This document shows positions 44,133-53,568 of a stretch of 64,000 nt of DNA, piece after piece. The DNA is from Nitrosomonas sp. GTDB lineage: Bacteria; Pseudomonadota; Gammaproteobacteria; Burkholderiales; Nitrosomonadaceae. Within the stretch, counting starts at the first letter, position 1. Each line of letters begins with the position of its first letter. Under the pieces are notes generated by a model. The model ran no database searches, was not told where the DNA came from, and saw nothing but the letters and a program-made list of their open reading frames with translations. The stretch spans positions 1-64,000 of the forward strand of contig JAHBZZ010000017.1 in the NCBI GenBank assembly GCA_019635215.1, in the 5' to 3' direction. The translations under genes were made by a program, and so were the position numbers.

Positions 44133-46663
44133 GACATGGCCTCATTATTTAATTTCAGTCCTTTAATATCCAGCCATTCCTTGACCCATTTGTCGCCATG
44201 TTTTGCGACCAACTGCTTGATTGTGGCAATTGATTCTTTATCTGATGAGCCGACAAATGCTAAAGCTAGTTTGCCTAATGCCAAGTCGTAGAGCCTTCTG
44301 CCATCTTCTGATACATAATAATATTGGCGCTTGGCAACCGCCGATGCGATGATTCCAATCTGGCGGGTATTCAGTCCCATGCGTCGATATAACGCCGCAG
44401 TATCCTGATCACGCGCGTGTACGTTCGGTAGGAATATCTTCGTTGCGGTGGATTCGACAATCACATCTAGGATGCCGCTGTTGGCTGCATCGGATAAGCT
44501 TTGCGTTGCCATCAACACGAAACAATTCGCTTTACGCATGACTTTTAGCCATTCACGGATTTTTTCACGAAACGCGGCATGACCCAACATAAGCCAAGCT
44601 TCATCCAGTATGATTGCCGCCGGTTGGCCGTGTAAGTCACGTTCAATGCGTCTAAACAGATATAAAAGGGTTGGCAATGCATATTTCTGACCCAAGTTCA
44701 TTAGTTCCTCAATCTCGAACGTTGTGAATGACGACAGGGTCAAACCGTCATTTTCTGCATCCAGCAAATGACCCATCATGCCATCAATCGTGTACTGCGC
44801 CAGTACATCGCGGATGGAATCATCCTGTATCGTTACCACAAACTCAGATAAGGTTTTAGCATTACTTCTGTGCATGCTGGTGATGGCGTTACTGATTTCA
44901 TTACGTTGCGCTGGTGTGATCGTACTGTTGTTCAGTTCGATGATGGTGCTAATCCATTCCAGCGCCCAAGCACGATCACCTTTTGTTTCCAGAAATTGAA
45001 GGGGGCAAAACGCCAGAGAATCATCATCTGCGGCAACGGAAAAATGCTTTCCGCCAACTGCCTTGGTCAGCGGATACATTGACATGCCCTTATCAAAACA
45101 ATAGATGGACATGCCCTCGTAGCGCCGCAGTTGCGCAGCTATGAGGGCCAAATGCGTTGATTTACCCGCGCCGGTTGGGCCAAACATGAAGGTATGACCC
45201 AAATCCCGTACATGCAGGTTTAACCGAAACGGCGTAGCCCCTTGGGTAGTACAATGCATGAGTGGCGGAGCCATGGGCGGATACATCGGACAAGGCGCTT
45301 CATTCTTTCCCGGCCATACTGTATTGCTCGGCATCAAATCAGCCAGATTCATTGTGTTTAATAGCGGGCGGCGTACATTCTCAACACCATGTCCAGGCAA
45401 ACTGCCCAAGTACGCATCTATCGTGTTGATTGATTCAATTCGAGCGGCAAATCCCAAATGATTAATTGCTTTGGCCACTTGTCGTGCGGAAGCCTCTAAA
45501 TCCCCTCGGCTTTCACTCATCAACACAACCACACTGGTATAGTAACCTTGTGCCACTTCACCGCTATTCGTCTCAGCAATTGCAGCTTGTGCGTCACTAA
45601 CCATATTTATGGCGTTTTGATCGACATTACTGCTATGCGAATTAAATACTTGGTCAAAGAAGCTGCGAATCTTTTGTTTCCATTTTTTACTGAACTTCTC
45701 CAGGTGGCCGACCGCCTCGTGTGTATCCATGAAAATGAAGCGAGTTGACCAGCGGTATAGACAAGGCAAATCAGCTAGCGAGTTAATGAGCCCTGGCGAA
45801 GATGCAAGCGGAAAACCCTCAATGGATACGACTTGTATGAAATTCTGTCCGATTTTAGGTACTACCCCACCCCAAAACTCCTGACCACTTAATAGCGCAT
45901 CCAGATAGATTGGATTTTTGGGTAGAATCACTGGATGATCAAGGCCACTGATGCAAAATTGTATCCAGCGTAGAAAAGCATCATAATTAACAGACGAATT
46001 ATCTTCTTTGGTTATCGTTTTACCCTTCAACCGCTTCATTCTGAAAACACTGGATAGGTGTGATTCAATATTCGCGCATTCGCGCTTAAAATGGTTAAGC
46101 AAGGCTATTGTTCTGGTTTTGGAATCAACCGGCACACCCTCGTCATCAAACATCAGTTCAACAAACTTCTGTTGTGCCAGTAGCGGCGGTAAATAGGTGG
46201 CTGTTATCACATAATTACTTTCGTATAACGTGCCCACACGCTCAAAAAATTCACGCCGTTCTTCATCAATGGCTGCTGAGACCGGATCCGGGAAATGCGA
46301 ATTATCTTTGGCGGAATAACCGGGGGCGGGTTTACGAACAGCATCAATATGGATCATCCAACCGGAACCCATACGTGATAAAGCATGATTAATTTGTAAG
46401 GATACTTGGTCGCGTTCAGCTTCCGTGCTGCTATTCGAGTCTACGCCTTGATAGGCCCACGCCGCCATGAGCGACCCATCTTTGCCGACAATCACACCCT
46501 CATCAACTACAGACGCATAAATAAGCAGGTCAACAAAACCGGGTTCTTTAGAGCGATGCTTAACTAATTTTGATTTGCTCCCGACTACGTTAATACGCAT
46601 AAACAAAATGAATAACATCACCATCCCGCTGCCGGAGAAAAAGAAAATTACGCTCTCTATCAT
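44129..46663 (-). CDS. trbE: TrbE (VirB4-like) conjugation ATPase
   Basis: The 844-residue ATPase starts with one hydrophobic segment. Its C-terminal half has Walker A GPTGAGKSTHLALIA and Walker B AAIILDEAWLMLGHAAF, then a VLMATQSLSDAANSG motif typical of VirB4. It powers pilus assembly and transfer. The frame is intact and overlaps both trbD and trbF. Confidence 0.95.
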   Translation of the reverse strand: MIESVIFFFSGSGMVMLFILFMRINVVGSKSKLVKHRSKEPGFVDLLIYASVVDEGVIVGKDGSLMAAWAYQGVDSNSSTEAERDQVSLQINHALSRMGSGWMIHIDAVRKPAPGYSAKDNSHFPDPVSAAIDEERREFFERVGTLYESNYVITATYLPPLLAQQKFVELMFDDEGVPVDSKTRTIALLNHFKRECANIESHLSSVFRMKRLKGKTITKEDNSSVNYDAFLRWIQFCISGLDHPVILPKNPIYLDALLSGQEFWGGVVPKIGQNFIQVVSIEGFPLASSPGLINSLADLPCLYRWSTRFIFMDTHEAVGHLEKFSKKWKQKIRSFFDQVFNSHSSNVDQNAINMVSDAQAAIAETNSGEVAQGYYTSVVVLMSESRGDLEASARQVAKAINHLGFAARIESINTIDAYLGSLPGHGVENVRRPLLNTMNLADLMPSNTVWPGKNEAPCPMYPPMAPPLMHCTTQGATPFRLNLHVRDLGHTFMFGPTGAGKSTHLALIAAQLRRYEGMSIYCFDKGMSMYPLTKAVGGKHFSVAADDDSLAFCPLQFLETKGDRAWALEWISTIIELNNSTITPAQRNEISNAITSMHRSNAKTLSEFVVTIQDDSIRDVLAQYTIDGMMGHLLDAENDGLTLSSFTTFEIEELMNLGQKYALPTLLYLFRRIERDLHGQPAAIILDEAWLMLGHAAFREKIREWLKVMRKANCFVLMATQSLSDAANSGILDVIVESTATKIFLPNVHARDQDTAALYRRMGLNTRQIGIIASAVAKRQYYYVSEDGRRLYDLALGKLALAFVGSSDKESIATIKQLVAKHGDKWVKEWLDIKGLKLNNEAMS

Positions 46664-46971
46664 CGGTATTGTTTCCCTTGTGTACTTGTGTTTTCGTAGA
46701 AAGGCGTACTACGTGCCGGATAATAGGTTCTGTATTTACGGTGCCGCAAATACACCTTGCGTAACAACGGGTCATTCTTTGCCATCAGGCGCAATGCAAA
46801 TAAGGCAAAAACCCATAAGATAGTTCCAAATACAAATGCCTTGAATTCAAATGCACTGAATATCAACGCAAAAGCCAACAATCCGGAGAACATGACAAGT
46901 TCCCTATCACCGCCCATAAAAAGATTGGGGCGATTCGCGGATTGCCTGATCTGCGTTAAGCGCAAGGACAT
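46660..46971 (-). CDS. trbD: TrbD (VirB3-like) membrane protein
   Basis: The 103-residue protein with two close membrane helices (VMFSGLLAFALIFSAFEFKAFVFGTILWVFALFAL) is followed by ALRLMAKNDPLLRKVYLRHRKY, the VirB3/TrbD signature. It overlaps trbE by 4 bp and works with it at the inner membrane. Confidence 0.92.
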   Translation of the reverse strand: MSLRLTQIRQSANRPNLFMGGDRELVMFSGLLAFALIFSAFEFKAFVFGTILWVFALFALRLMAKNDPLLRKVYLRHRKYRTYYPARSTPFYENTSTQGKQYR

Positions 46972-46973
46972 AG

Positions 46974-47408
46974 CTATCCCCTGCCCTCACTTGTGTTACT
47001 TTCTGGCGTAATCAATTCGTCAGTCGATTCCGGCGTGAGTTGTAATACCTCACCGTTTGATGAAATGACAGCACCGCCAAACAGATTAGTCATGATGTTT
47101 TGTGCGCCGATCAATAGCGCCATGACCAGAACAATAAAAATCAAAGTTCTGAAAAATGCGTTTAGTTCGCCACCAAAGATCAAAATACCACCGGCAACAA
47201 CAATGCCGACAATGGAGAGCGTAAAAGCAACGGGGCCAGTGACTGAATTTCTCAAACTCACCAGCCAAGTTTCATACGGTAATGCACCTCCGCCACCCAC
47301 TGATGCAAGCGCTAGCTCCGGAATAAATAGTAGAAACAGAATTAATAGGATTAATGAGTTTTTGAGAACAGAAGCTTTCGAGTCTTCCAGTGCCATGGCA
47401 TATTTCAT
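46974..47408 (-). CDS. trbC: TrbC (VirB2-like) pilin precursor
   Basis: The prepilin is about 144 residues: [18 protein letters not shown], a long signal segment, an ALASVGGGG processing region and two hydrophobic helices typical of cyclic pilins of the TrbC type. I use the ATG at 47408, preceded by AGAGGT, because the longer frame runs into trbB. TraF, encoded at 61.9 kb, is the protease that matures and circularises TrbC in RP4. Confidence 0.9.
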   Translation of the reverse strand: MKYAMALEDSKASVLKNSLILLILFLLFIPELALASVGGGGALPYETWLVSLRNSVTGPVAFTLSIVGIVVAGGILIFGGELNAFFRTLIFIVLVMALLIGAQNIMTNLFGGAVISSNGEVLQLTPESTDELITPESNTSEGRG

Positions 47409-47427
47409 TGAATACCTCTTTTTTGAT

Positions 47428-48390
47428 TTAGAATTTTTTGATGCGGAAACTACCCCGCCTGTGACCATCTACTTCTATGATTTCCTGAATACGACGTCCC
47501 GTTGGTGTGCGCAATATATGCACGACCAAATGCACAACTTCTCCGATTAGTGCATCAATATCCGCCGGTGCTGATTTGTTACGTGTAATTAATGAATTTA
47601 ATCTGGTTAGTCCTGAAAGTGCATCATTGGCGTGTAGTGTGGCCGCACCACCTTCATGGCCTGTATTCCAGGCATCGAGTAAATCCAGCGCTTCCTCACC
47701 CCTCACCTCCCCTACCAGTATTCGATCTGGCCGCATGCGCAGCGTTGTTTTGAGTAGTTGGGTCATCGAAACATCTAATGACGTGTGGTATTGCACAAAA
47801 TTCTCTGCAGCACATTGAATCTCTCCGGTATCTTCAATGATGAAAATCCGCTCAGTCGGATCATGGTTGACCATTTCATTGATGATTGCATTAACCAGTG
47901 TGGTTTTACCGGAGCCGGTGCCACCCACAACAAGGATGTTGCGATGTTCTGCAACGGCAGATTTGATTTTCTGGCATTGCTTAACCGTCAGCATTCTTTG
48001 CTCAACATATTGTTCTAGCGTGAATATCGCAACTGCTTTTTTGCGGATAGCGAATGTTGGGGATGACACTATGGGGGGAAGTTGTCCGGCGAAACGAGAA
48101 CCATCGAGTGGAAACTCGCCTTCAATAATGGGTTTTAGCTTGGTGACTTCTTTGCTGTGGTATCCGGCAACTATTTTGATAATGGCTTCGGCCTGGGCTG
48201 GCCGCAGATCACCGATACACGCCATTGTCTCACCCAGTTTTTCAAGCCAGACGCGACCATCCGCGTTGACCATTAATTCAACCGTTTGGGGATCATTCAG
48301 CGCATTGATTAGTAATGGTCCCATGTCTCGATCCAGCTTTCGCTTGGCTCTGTCTTTCAGCGTCGCGCAACTATCTTCAGAATCTAACAT
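47428..48390 (-). CDS. trbB: TrbB (VirB11-like) secretion ATPase
   Basis: The 320-residue hexameric ATPase has Walker [17 protein letters not shown], an Asp box [13 protein letters not shown], and [31 protein letters not shown], the VirB11/GspE signature. It is first in the trbB-L operon and drives pilus assembly and DNA transfer from the cytoplasmic side. Confidence 0.95.
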   Translation of the reverse strand: MLDSEDSCATLKDRAKRKLDRDMGPLLINALNDPQTVELMVNADGRVWLEKLGETMACIGDLRPAQAEAIIKIVAGYHSKEVTKLKPIIEGEFPLDGSRFAGQLPPIVSSPTFAIRKKAVAIFTLEQYVEQRMLTVKQCQKIKSAVAEHRNILVVGGTGSGKTTLVNAIINEMVNHDPTERIFIIEDTGEIQCAAENFVQYHTSLDVSMTQLLKTTLRMRPDRILVGEVRGEEALDLLDAWNTGHEGGAATLHANDALSGLTRLNSLITRNKSAPADIDALIGEVVHLVVHILRTPTGRRIQEIIEVDGHRRGSFRIKKF

Positions 48391-48455
48391 GGATATATCC
48401 CGTTTATTTGTTAAACTTAATTAACAATATAACGAGATACTAATTAATGCAACTA

Positions 48456-48836
48456 CTATTTTACTTTTCTTTTTTTACGGGTTAATACCTGTTTCTTATT
48501 CTCTTCATTCCAAAGAGATACTTGATATGCCTGAAAATCAGTAAGTAGCGCACTAACGTGAACATACCCTTCTGGCAATCTTGATTGGGGCTTGCCTTTC
48601 ATGAGTTCATCCACGACTTCTTTATCAATATTTGTCAGCTCCAGAAGTGCTGGAAGTGGTGTTTCCAAAGCATCGGCAATGGATTCCATGATCCTAAGTG
48701 ATGGATTGGCTTTATCATGCGTCAGATCAGACATAAAAGATGTTGAAACACCTGATCTTTCAGACAGTTCTTTTTTATTGATGCCCAGTTCTTCGATTAG
48801 ACGTAATATGTTTGTTAGAAGAATTTTATTGTACAA
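48456..48836 (-). CDS. trbA: TrbA-like XRE repressor
   Basis: The 126-residue protein has an HTH_3 domain (LGINKKELSERSGVSTSFMSDLTHDKANPSLRIMESIADAL) and a short C-terminal domain. It lies just before trbB, as TrbA does in RP4, where it represses tra and trb promoters. No ATG fits the frame upstream, so the start is probably the TTG at 48836. The inverted repeat at 48931-48949 is a candidate operator. Confidence 0.8.
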   Translation of the reverse strand: MYNKILLTNILRLIEELGINKKELSERSGVSTSFMSDLTHDKANPSLRIMESIADALETPLPALLELTNIDKEVVDELMKGKPQSRLPEGYVHVSALLTDFQAYQVSLWNEENKKQVLTRKKRKVK

Positions 48837-48930
48837 GTTATCGATCCATTTAATAAATGTAGTCTGTTTCTTTATCTGGTAAAGTCAACCCATTGTTTGA
48901 GAACAACTTTAAACTTAAAAATATGACCAG

Positions 48931-48949
48931 GTGCGACAATATGTCGCAC
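48931..48949. promoter_or_regulatory. Perfect 8-bp inverted repeat between trbA and korB-like gene
   Basis: GTGCGACA-ATA-TGTCGCAC lies in the 240-bp divergent promoter region. It is the only GC-containing palindrome there and probably binds TrbA or the KorB-like protein. No RP4-type KorB operator (TTTAGC-GCTAAA) was seen in the window. Confidence 0.55.
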
Positions 48950-49075
48950 ATAAACATTAACTTACACCATGAGCCCGCCACTGTATACCAAAAAAAACTG
49001 ATAATAAAGAATGTTAAATTACCGAACTGGTTATGTATAAATAAAATTACGTAATATAAATTACTTACAAAAGTC

Positions 49076-49984
49076 ATGAAGAAAACAGCTGGAACATTAA
49101 AAACAACTCAAAAAGATAAAATCAGCACAGTAGCCTCACTAGAACTGGCCTTGGATTTAATTGAAGAAGACCCTAATCAGCCTCGTAATGAATTTGACCC
49201 CGTTACCTTACAGGAGCTTGCAGATACTATTCGTCTGCGTGGAGTAAAAACACCCATTTCTGTGCATCCCAATTTACAAAAGGATGGGTATTTCATCATT
49301 AATCATGGGGCACGTCGTTTTCGTGCCTCTATTCTTGCCGGGAAAGAATCAATCCCTGCATTCATTGATTCAGATTATACGCAATCAGATCAATTGATTG
49401 AGAACCTGCAACGAGACAATTTAACGCCAAGAGAAATAGCCGATTTTATCGGTCGGCAGGTATCCAAAGGGTTAAAGAGCGTGGAAGTTGCCAACGAAAT
49501 TGGAAAATCGGAAGCGTTTGTGTCACAACATCTCAATTTACTGAATTTACCTGATCCAATCGCGAAATTATTCAATTCGGGTGAAATTCGTGATGTGATC
49601 GTTATTAACGATCTCTTAAGAGCTTACAAGCAGGATCAAGCAAGATTAACTAAATGGTTAAATAATCCAGATCAAGAGATAACTCGCAGTTCAATTAAAC
49701 TTTTCCGCGAATTTATAAAAAATAAAGACACTCATTATCAAGAATCAAATGATATTACTCATGAAGATGTAACTGCTGTAACTGTGAATCCTAATCCGGC
49801 GACTAAATCCATTCCTCCAATGGCTACAATGGTAAAATTGATCGATGAGTTTTATGTAATTATAAAGAATAAAAACAGTGTTCTGGATAAAACACTGACG
49901 CTGTTAAGTAAAGAAGAAAAAAATCAATTGGCCTATTTACTCAACAAGCTCGTTACGTTTGGAAAAACAATTAAAGGTGATTAA
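49076..49984 (+). CDS. KorB/ParB-family DNA-binding protein
   Basis: The 302-residue protein has an N-terminal ParB/sulfiredoxin-like domain (IEEDPNQPRNEFDPVTLQELADTIRLRGVKTPISVHP, then NHGARRFRASILAGKESIPAF). The central HTH is of the KorB type (KSVEVANEIGKSEAFVSQHLNLLNLPDPIAKLF), with a C-terminal dimerisation-like region. In RP4 KorB acts both in partition and as a global repressor. No ParA is adjacent; the ParA at 52.8 kb has its own RHH partner. It diverges from trbA. Confidence 0.85.
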   Translation: MKKTAGTLKTTQKDKISTVASLELALDLIEEDPNQPRNEFDPVTLQELADTIRLRGVKTPISVHPNLQKDGYFIINHGARRFRASILAGKESIPAFIDSDYTQSDQLIENLQRDNLTPREIADFIGRQVSKGLKSVEVANEIGKSEAFVSQHLNLLNLPDPIAKLFNSGEIRDVIVINDLLRAYKQDQARLTKWLNNPDQEITRSSIKLFREFIKNKDTHYQESNDITHEDVTAVTVNPNPATKSIPPMATMVKLIDEFYVIIKNKNSVLDKTLTLLSKEEKNQLAYLLNKLVTFGKTIKGD

Positions 49985-50129
49985 TTTAAGAAACAGGCAC
50001 AAGAACAACCGAAATAATGGTTGTATTATTTAGCTAATATTCTTTATACTGGAATTTGGCAAAGAAGGGTTTAACTGAAAAAAAACCTTCTAATCCATTT
50101 TTAGGGTTTATAAAGGGAGTTTGCTTTTA

Positions 50130-51197
50130 ATGAAAAATGTGCCAGTTTTAATAAACACAATCAAACAAATGAAAAAGCCACCCAAAGATCCTATAAAAAG
50201 CTTACAGCTTGATTTATTTTCTCAATTTGTAACCAATGATCAAAGTCAGGTTTCTAACACGATTGAGCTTTGGGAGCGAATACCAAAGTATTTCTTTACA
50301 GCCAAACAAGTTGAAAAGCTACGTACTATTGATGGACTAGCAGAACCGTACGAATGGGCCTATACGGAAAATGGAAACGAATACACAGTTTCGATTCAAC
50401 CGGCATTGATTAAACAAAAAGATAGAAAATACAAAGCTTTTTTCCCAGGCGTCACAGAAGAACTTGTAGAAGAGGCGCTAAAAAAGATATTTAGTGATCA
50501 GCAATATGCTATTCATGACCCTGAAAAAACAGAAAGTTGGATTAAATTCACATTAGGAATGATACAAAAAGCTCTTAAAACAAAGGGACGATCCAGAAGC
50601 ATTGATGAAATCAAGCAAGCTATAGAGGTAATGAACAAATGTAATATCGCCCTATATAAAAATAAAAAAGAAATATGGAGCGGCGCCATTCTACAAGATC
50701 TTGTAACCGTTGGTCGCGAGGAATACCTCGCTTCTACCGATACACATCACATCGCAAGATTACCTCTCTTCATCAGCCACAGTATAAACAACCTTGATTA
50801 TAGACAATTTAACTATGATCGCTTGATGAGTTGTGATGAGCAACTAACCCGATGGCTATACAAACGACTAATCAACCGCTTTACCCAAGCCAGCCACATC
50901 ACAGAATATTCATGTATGTATTCAGATATAAAACAGGCAAGTGGACTATTACAACAGAATAAAGAAGGAAACAATCGAAGTAAAATTCTATCAGCCTTTA
51001 ATGAATTAAAAGAAAAAGGCGTGATTCTTAGCTGTAAAATTAACGAACGTAAAATTGGACGAGCTATAACAGATATAAAATATACAATTAAAGCAACACC
51101 ACAATTCATTAAAGAACAAATAGCTTCTAACAAACGAACAACTGATATAAGAACAATCGCGCAAAAATCAGGCATACGAATTATTAAAAAAACATAG
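50130..51197 (+). CDS. rep: Iteron-plasmid replication initiator
   Basis: The 355-residue basic protein is followed immediately by an iteron array, the usual signature of a Rep initiator. The central and C-terminal parts look like a double winged-helix fold (LPLFISHSINNLDYRQFNYDRLMSCDEQLTRWLYKRLI, then RSKILSAFNELKEKGVIL). It is not clearly TrfA, the RP4 initiator, so the replicon differs from the transfer genes in origin. I start at the ATG at 50130, preceded by AAAGGGAG. A hairpin AGAAGGGTTT/AAACCTTCT at 50063-50091 in the leader could control copy number. Confidence 0.75.
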   Translation: MKNVPVLINTIKQMKKPPKDPIKSLQLDLFSQFVTNDQSQVSNTIELWERIPKYFFTAKQVEKLRTIDGLAEPYEWAYTENGNEYTVSIQPALIKQKDRKYKAFFPGVTEELVEEALKKIFSDQQYAIHDPEKTESWIKFTLGMIQKALKTKGRSRSIDEIKQAIEVMNKCNIALYKNKKEIWSGAILQDLVTVGREEYLASTDTHHIARLPLFISHSINNLDYRQFNYDRLMSCDEQLTRWLYKRLINRFTQASHITEYSCMYSDIKQASGLLQQNKEGNNRSKILSAFNELKEKGVILSCKINERKIGRAITDIKYTIKATPQFIKEQIASNKRTTDIRTIAQKSGIRIIKKT

Positions 51198-51198
51198 T

Positions 51199-51495
51199 GG
51201 TAGGTTTAACCAGCAAATGTTATAGGTTTAACCAGCAGATAAGCTGAGAAGTTATAGGTTTAACCAGCAAATGTTATAGGTTTGACTAGCAGATAGTTAT
51301 AGGTTTATCCAGCAGATAATAAATATGTTATAGGTTTAACCAGCAATTAAACTAAGAAGTTATAGGTTTAACCAGCGGAAAAGCGAAGAAGTTATAGGTT
51401 TACCCGGAAGATGTTATAGGTCTAACCAGCAGATAAACTAAAAAGATATAGGTTTAACCAGCAGTTTAAAGATGGGATATAGGTTTGACCAGCAG
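51199..51495 (+). repeat. Iteron array, 11 direct repeats (oriV)
   Basis: Eleven copies of a sequence near GTTATAGGTTTAACCAGCA occur in one orientation, starting 2 bp after the rep stop, with irregular spacers. Copies 1 (GGTAGGTTTAACC), 4 (GACTAGC), 5 (TTATCC), 8 (TACCCGGAAG) and 9 (GTCTAACC) are degenerate. They are the expected binding sites of the Rep protein. Confidence 0.9.
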
Positions 51496-51680
51496 TTAAA
51501 CCAATTTTTTTCTCACAAGACATTGATAATATATACTATTTTCCCTGTGGATAACTTTCTATTCTTTTCTTCTTTTAATCATATAAAAACATTCTAAACT
51601 TTATTGTAATATGTCTTTATAACCACATAGATTATATTTAAAATACTTCCAAATTTTGCACATCAAGAACAATAATAAAG
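51496..51680. other. oriV: DnaA box and AT-rich region
   Basis: TGTGGATAA at 51546-51554 is a perfect DnaA box in reverse orientation, just right of the iterons. It is followed by more than 100 bp of very AT-rich DNA suited to strand opening. This completes a standard iteron-type origin. Confidence 0.75.
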
Positions 51681-51770
51681 CACCCCGCCGCAAGCGGCGA
51701 GGTATTAAGTGCCCTCTTCAAGCTGCTGGTTTTCAACCAGCTTACGCCCCAAGGGGCGAGGAATTAAACC
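51681..51770. repeat. REP-like hairpin cluster next to oriV
   Basis: Three compact hairpins occur in 90 bp: CGCCG-CAAG-CGGCG (about 51686), CTGGTT-TTC-AACCAG (about 51724) and CGCCCC-AA-GGGGCG (51745-51758). The first and third are each followed by GAGG(T/A)ATTAA. The block is GC-rich within an AT-rich region and looks like a bacterial REP/BIME unit. A transcription terminator for rep is an alternative. Confidence 0.5.
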
Positions 51771-52046
51771 CGATAGAGATAAAATAAAAGGTACATCAAA
51801 GAAATAAAAGCTTCACTCAACTACTTTAAGGCACATCTAAGGCGATATAACAATAATGCATAAGGTATTGCATCAACTTTTATTTTAATAACCTGAAATC
51901 AAACTTAAATCAATTTCATTTCATTTGAACCTTAAAACTATTTATAGTAAAAAACAAACCTAAAAAAATTAACTCCAAGAAAAAAAGAAAACAAAACTTT
52001 AAGTAATTGACTTAATCGCGTTTGATAATTAAAGATATTAGCAACT

Positions 52047-52397
52047 ATGAAGAAACGGTTACTTGTAATGAACGGACAAAAATTAGTTCAAAACGATTTT
52101 ACTGGCGAGTGGAAAACAGAGAAAGTAAGCAAAGCTGAGGGCATCAAACCTGGTGTATATAACTTATACAACGCTGTTGATGCAGACCAATCAAAAAACA
52201 ATATTGGAGAAGTAATCCATATCGACAAAAAAGAAAATGTGCTTTATCAAAAGAATGGATCTCAATATATTAAGCATGATCTAAGCTGTTTCGACCAAAT
52301 CCCCGAAACAGGCCACATGATGAATATTAAGTACGAAAACAACAAAACAAGTACAACTGAAGTTTCTAATAAACTTATTCAAAAAATCAAATTATAA
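52047..52397 (+). CDS. KfrB-like domain protein (copy 2)
   Basis: The 116-residue protein starts MKKRLLVMNGQKLVQ, has GVYNLYNAVDA, then EVIHIDKKENVLYQKNGSQYIKHDLSCF and GHMMNIKYENNK. It is a diverged paralogue of the protein at 36639-36962 with the same order of motifs. It lies between oriV and parAG. The function is unknown; the KfrB domain is linked to plasmid maintenance by context only. Confidence 0.65.
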   Translation: MKKRLLVMNGQKLVQNDFTGEWKTEKVSKAEGIKPGVYNLYNAVDADQSKNNIGEVIHIDKKENVLYQKNGSQYIKHDLSCFDQIPETGHMMNIKYENNKTSTTEVSNKLIQKIKL

Positions 52398-52506
52398 CCG
52401 ATGATTTAAGGATAAAAATGTTACAAAGAAAAAGTATACAAGTACCTTTTATCATCCATTACGACAGTAATTTTATTGCACTCTACTCTAATGATTAATT
52501 ATTACG

Positions 52507-52536
52507 TTTTAACGTACAAATACTTGTACGTTAAAA
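52507..52536. promoter_or_regulatory. 13-bp-arm perfect palindrome downstream of parG-like gene
   Basis: TTTTAACGTACAA-ATAC-TTGTACGTTAAAA lies 1 bp after the parG-like stop. Its core (AACGTACAA) is the same motif that recurs in the centromere-like array on the other side of parAG. It may be an additional partition-protein site, a terminator, or both. Confidence 0.6.
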
Positions 52537-52537
52537 G

Positions 52538-52834
52538 TTATAGATAATCATTTATATCCTTTCCTCGCTTTTCTAAAACCAATTTAATACCTTCGTCAAT
52601 TAATGCAGTAAGACTAGAATTTTCATGGATAGCTAATAATTTCAGTTCCTTTTTTAGAATCTCGCTCTTTGGGTACCAAGGAACATTACTAACCACCCTA
52701 CTCTTTGTTTTTACTTTTGGTCCTGTTTCATTGGGTATGCTACTTATTTTTTTTTCGTTTGCACGTACATGTGTTTGTACGTTCATATCTTCAGCGAGAG
52801 AAGCAAGAGCATTTATTCTTTTTTTATTAACCAT
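52538..52834 (-). CDS. ParG-like RHH centromere-binding protein
   Basis: The 98-residue basic protein has a disordered Lys/Arg-rich N-terminus and a C-terminal ribbon-helix-helix-like segment (EILKKELKLLAIHENSSLTALIDEGIKLVLEKRG). Its start overlaps the parA stop by 8 bp. By analogy with ParF-ParG it should bind the centromere upstream of parA and stimulate the ATPase. An ACGTACA-type motif also occurs inside this gene near 52760-52790. Confidence 0.75.
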   Translation of the reverse strand: MVNKKRINALASLAEDMNVQTHVRANEKKISSIPNETGPKVKTKSRVVSNVPWYPKSEILKKELKLLAIHENSSLTALIDEGIKLVLEKRGKDINDYL

Positions 52835-53501
52835 TTTCAGAAACTCCTTTTTCTAAATCTATTAAAAGAGGATTTATAGCAATCTTTTTCTCTAGCCATT
52901 TAAACAAAACCTTTATTTCTTCTGCAGCCTTACTTTTAGGATCATACTCAAGAACCGAAAGACTACATATTGCAGCGTCCTTATACACCTTTAGATTCGT
53001 AGTTTGTTGCTCAGGACTACCAAAACCAAGTCCCGATAATATAATTCGAGTTTCTTTTGCTTCTTGTCCTCTTGCTTGAGCTTTCGTGATAATAAAAGCA
53101 CCATTTTTCCCTAATCGTCTAATTACAGATGCAGTGGTACGTTGAGCAGGTACATCAAAACCACCAGAACCACAAGGTATAAGACAAAAATCAGAACGTG
53201 AAATCGCATCATTCACAAGAGGAGTATCAGCGCCTTGAGTATCAATAAAAACTCTATCTACCCCCTTTTCTTCTGCTAATTTTAGTAATTTAAAAAGCAT
53301 ATTTTGATCTGATGCTTCCATAACAAGTGGATTATTCTGATCCTCTCGTTTTTGAAACCATTCAAGGGCTGTTTTTTGTCCGGCATCTGCATCAATTAAC
53401 AATGTGATTTTATTAGCCATTGCACTTGCAACTGCTAAATTTGTAGCAAGAGTTGTTTTTCCTGCCCCCCCTTTCTGCGTGGCTATAGTAATGATTTTCA
53501 T
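52827..53501 (-). CDS. parA: ParA-family partition ATPase
   Basis: The 224-residue Walker-type ATPase has deviant Walker A QKGGAGKTTLATNLA, motif A' VFIDTQGAD and a C-terminal ParF-like end. The lack of an N-terminal HTH places it with type Ib (ParF-like) proteins, which use a separate small DNA-binding partner, here the RHH protein downstream. It drives segregation of the element. The array upstream of the start is the probable centromere and operator. Confidence 0.9.
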   Translation of the reverse strand: MKIITIATQKGGAGKTTLATNLAVASAMANKITLLIDADAGQKTALEWFQKREDQNNPLVMEASDQNMLFKLLKLAEEKGVDRVFIDTQGADTPLVNDAISRSDFCLIPCGSGGFDVPAQRTTASVIRRLGKNGAFIITKAQARGQEAKETRIILSGLGFGSPEQQTTNLKVYKDAAICSLSVLEYDPKSKAAEEIKVLFKWLEKKIAINPLLIDLEKGVSENG

Positions 53502-53568
53502 GAAGCCCTTAAACGTTATTGTATATTAACGCACAAATGTACTAATATTAAAATACATTTATATTATA

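Noticed and set aside
48837..49075. RP4-type KorB operator expected between trbA and korB
   Set aside because: No TTTAGC-GCTAAA sequence is present; the only GC-containing palindrome is GTGCGACA-ATA-TGTCGCAC.
51199..51495. Regular repeats considered as a CRISPR array
   Set aside because: The repeats are about 20 bp with very short, irregular spacers, lie directly behind a rep gene and are followed by a DnaA box; no cas genes are present. They are iterons.
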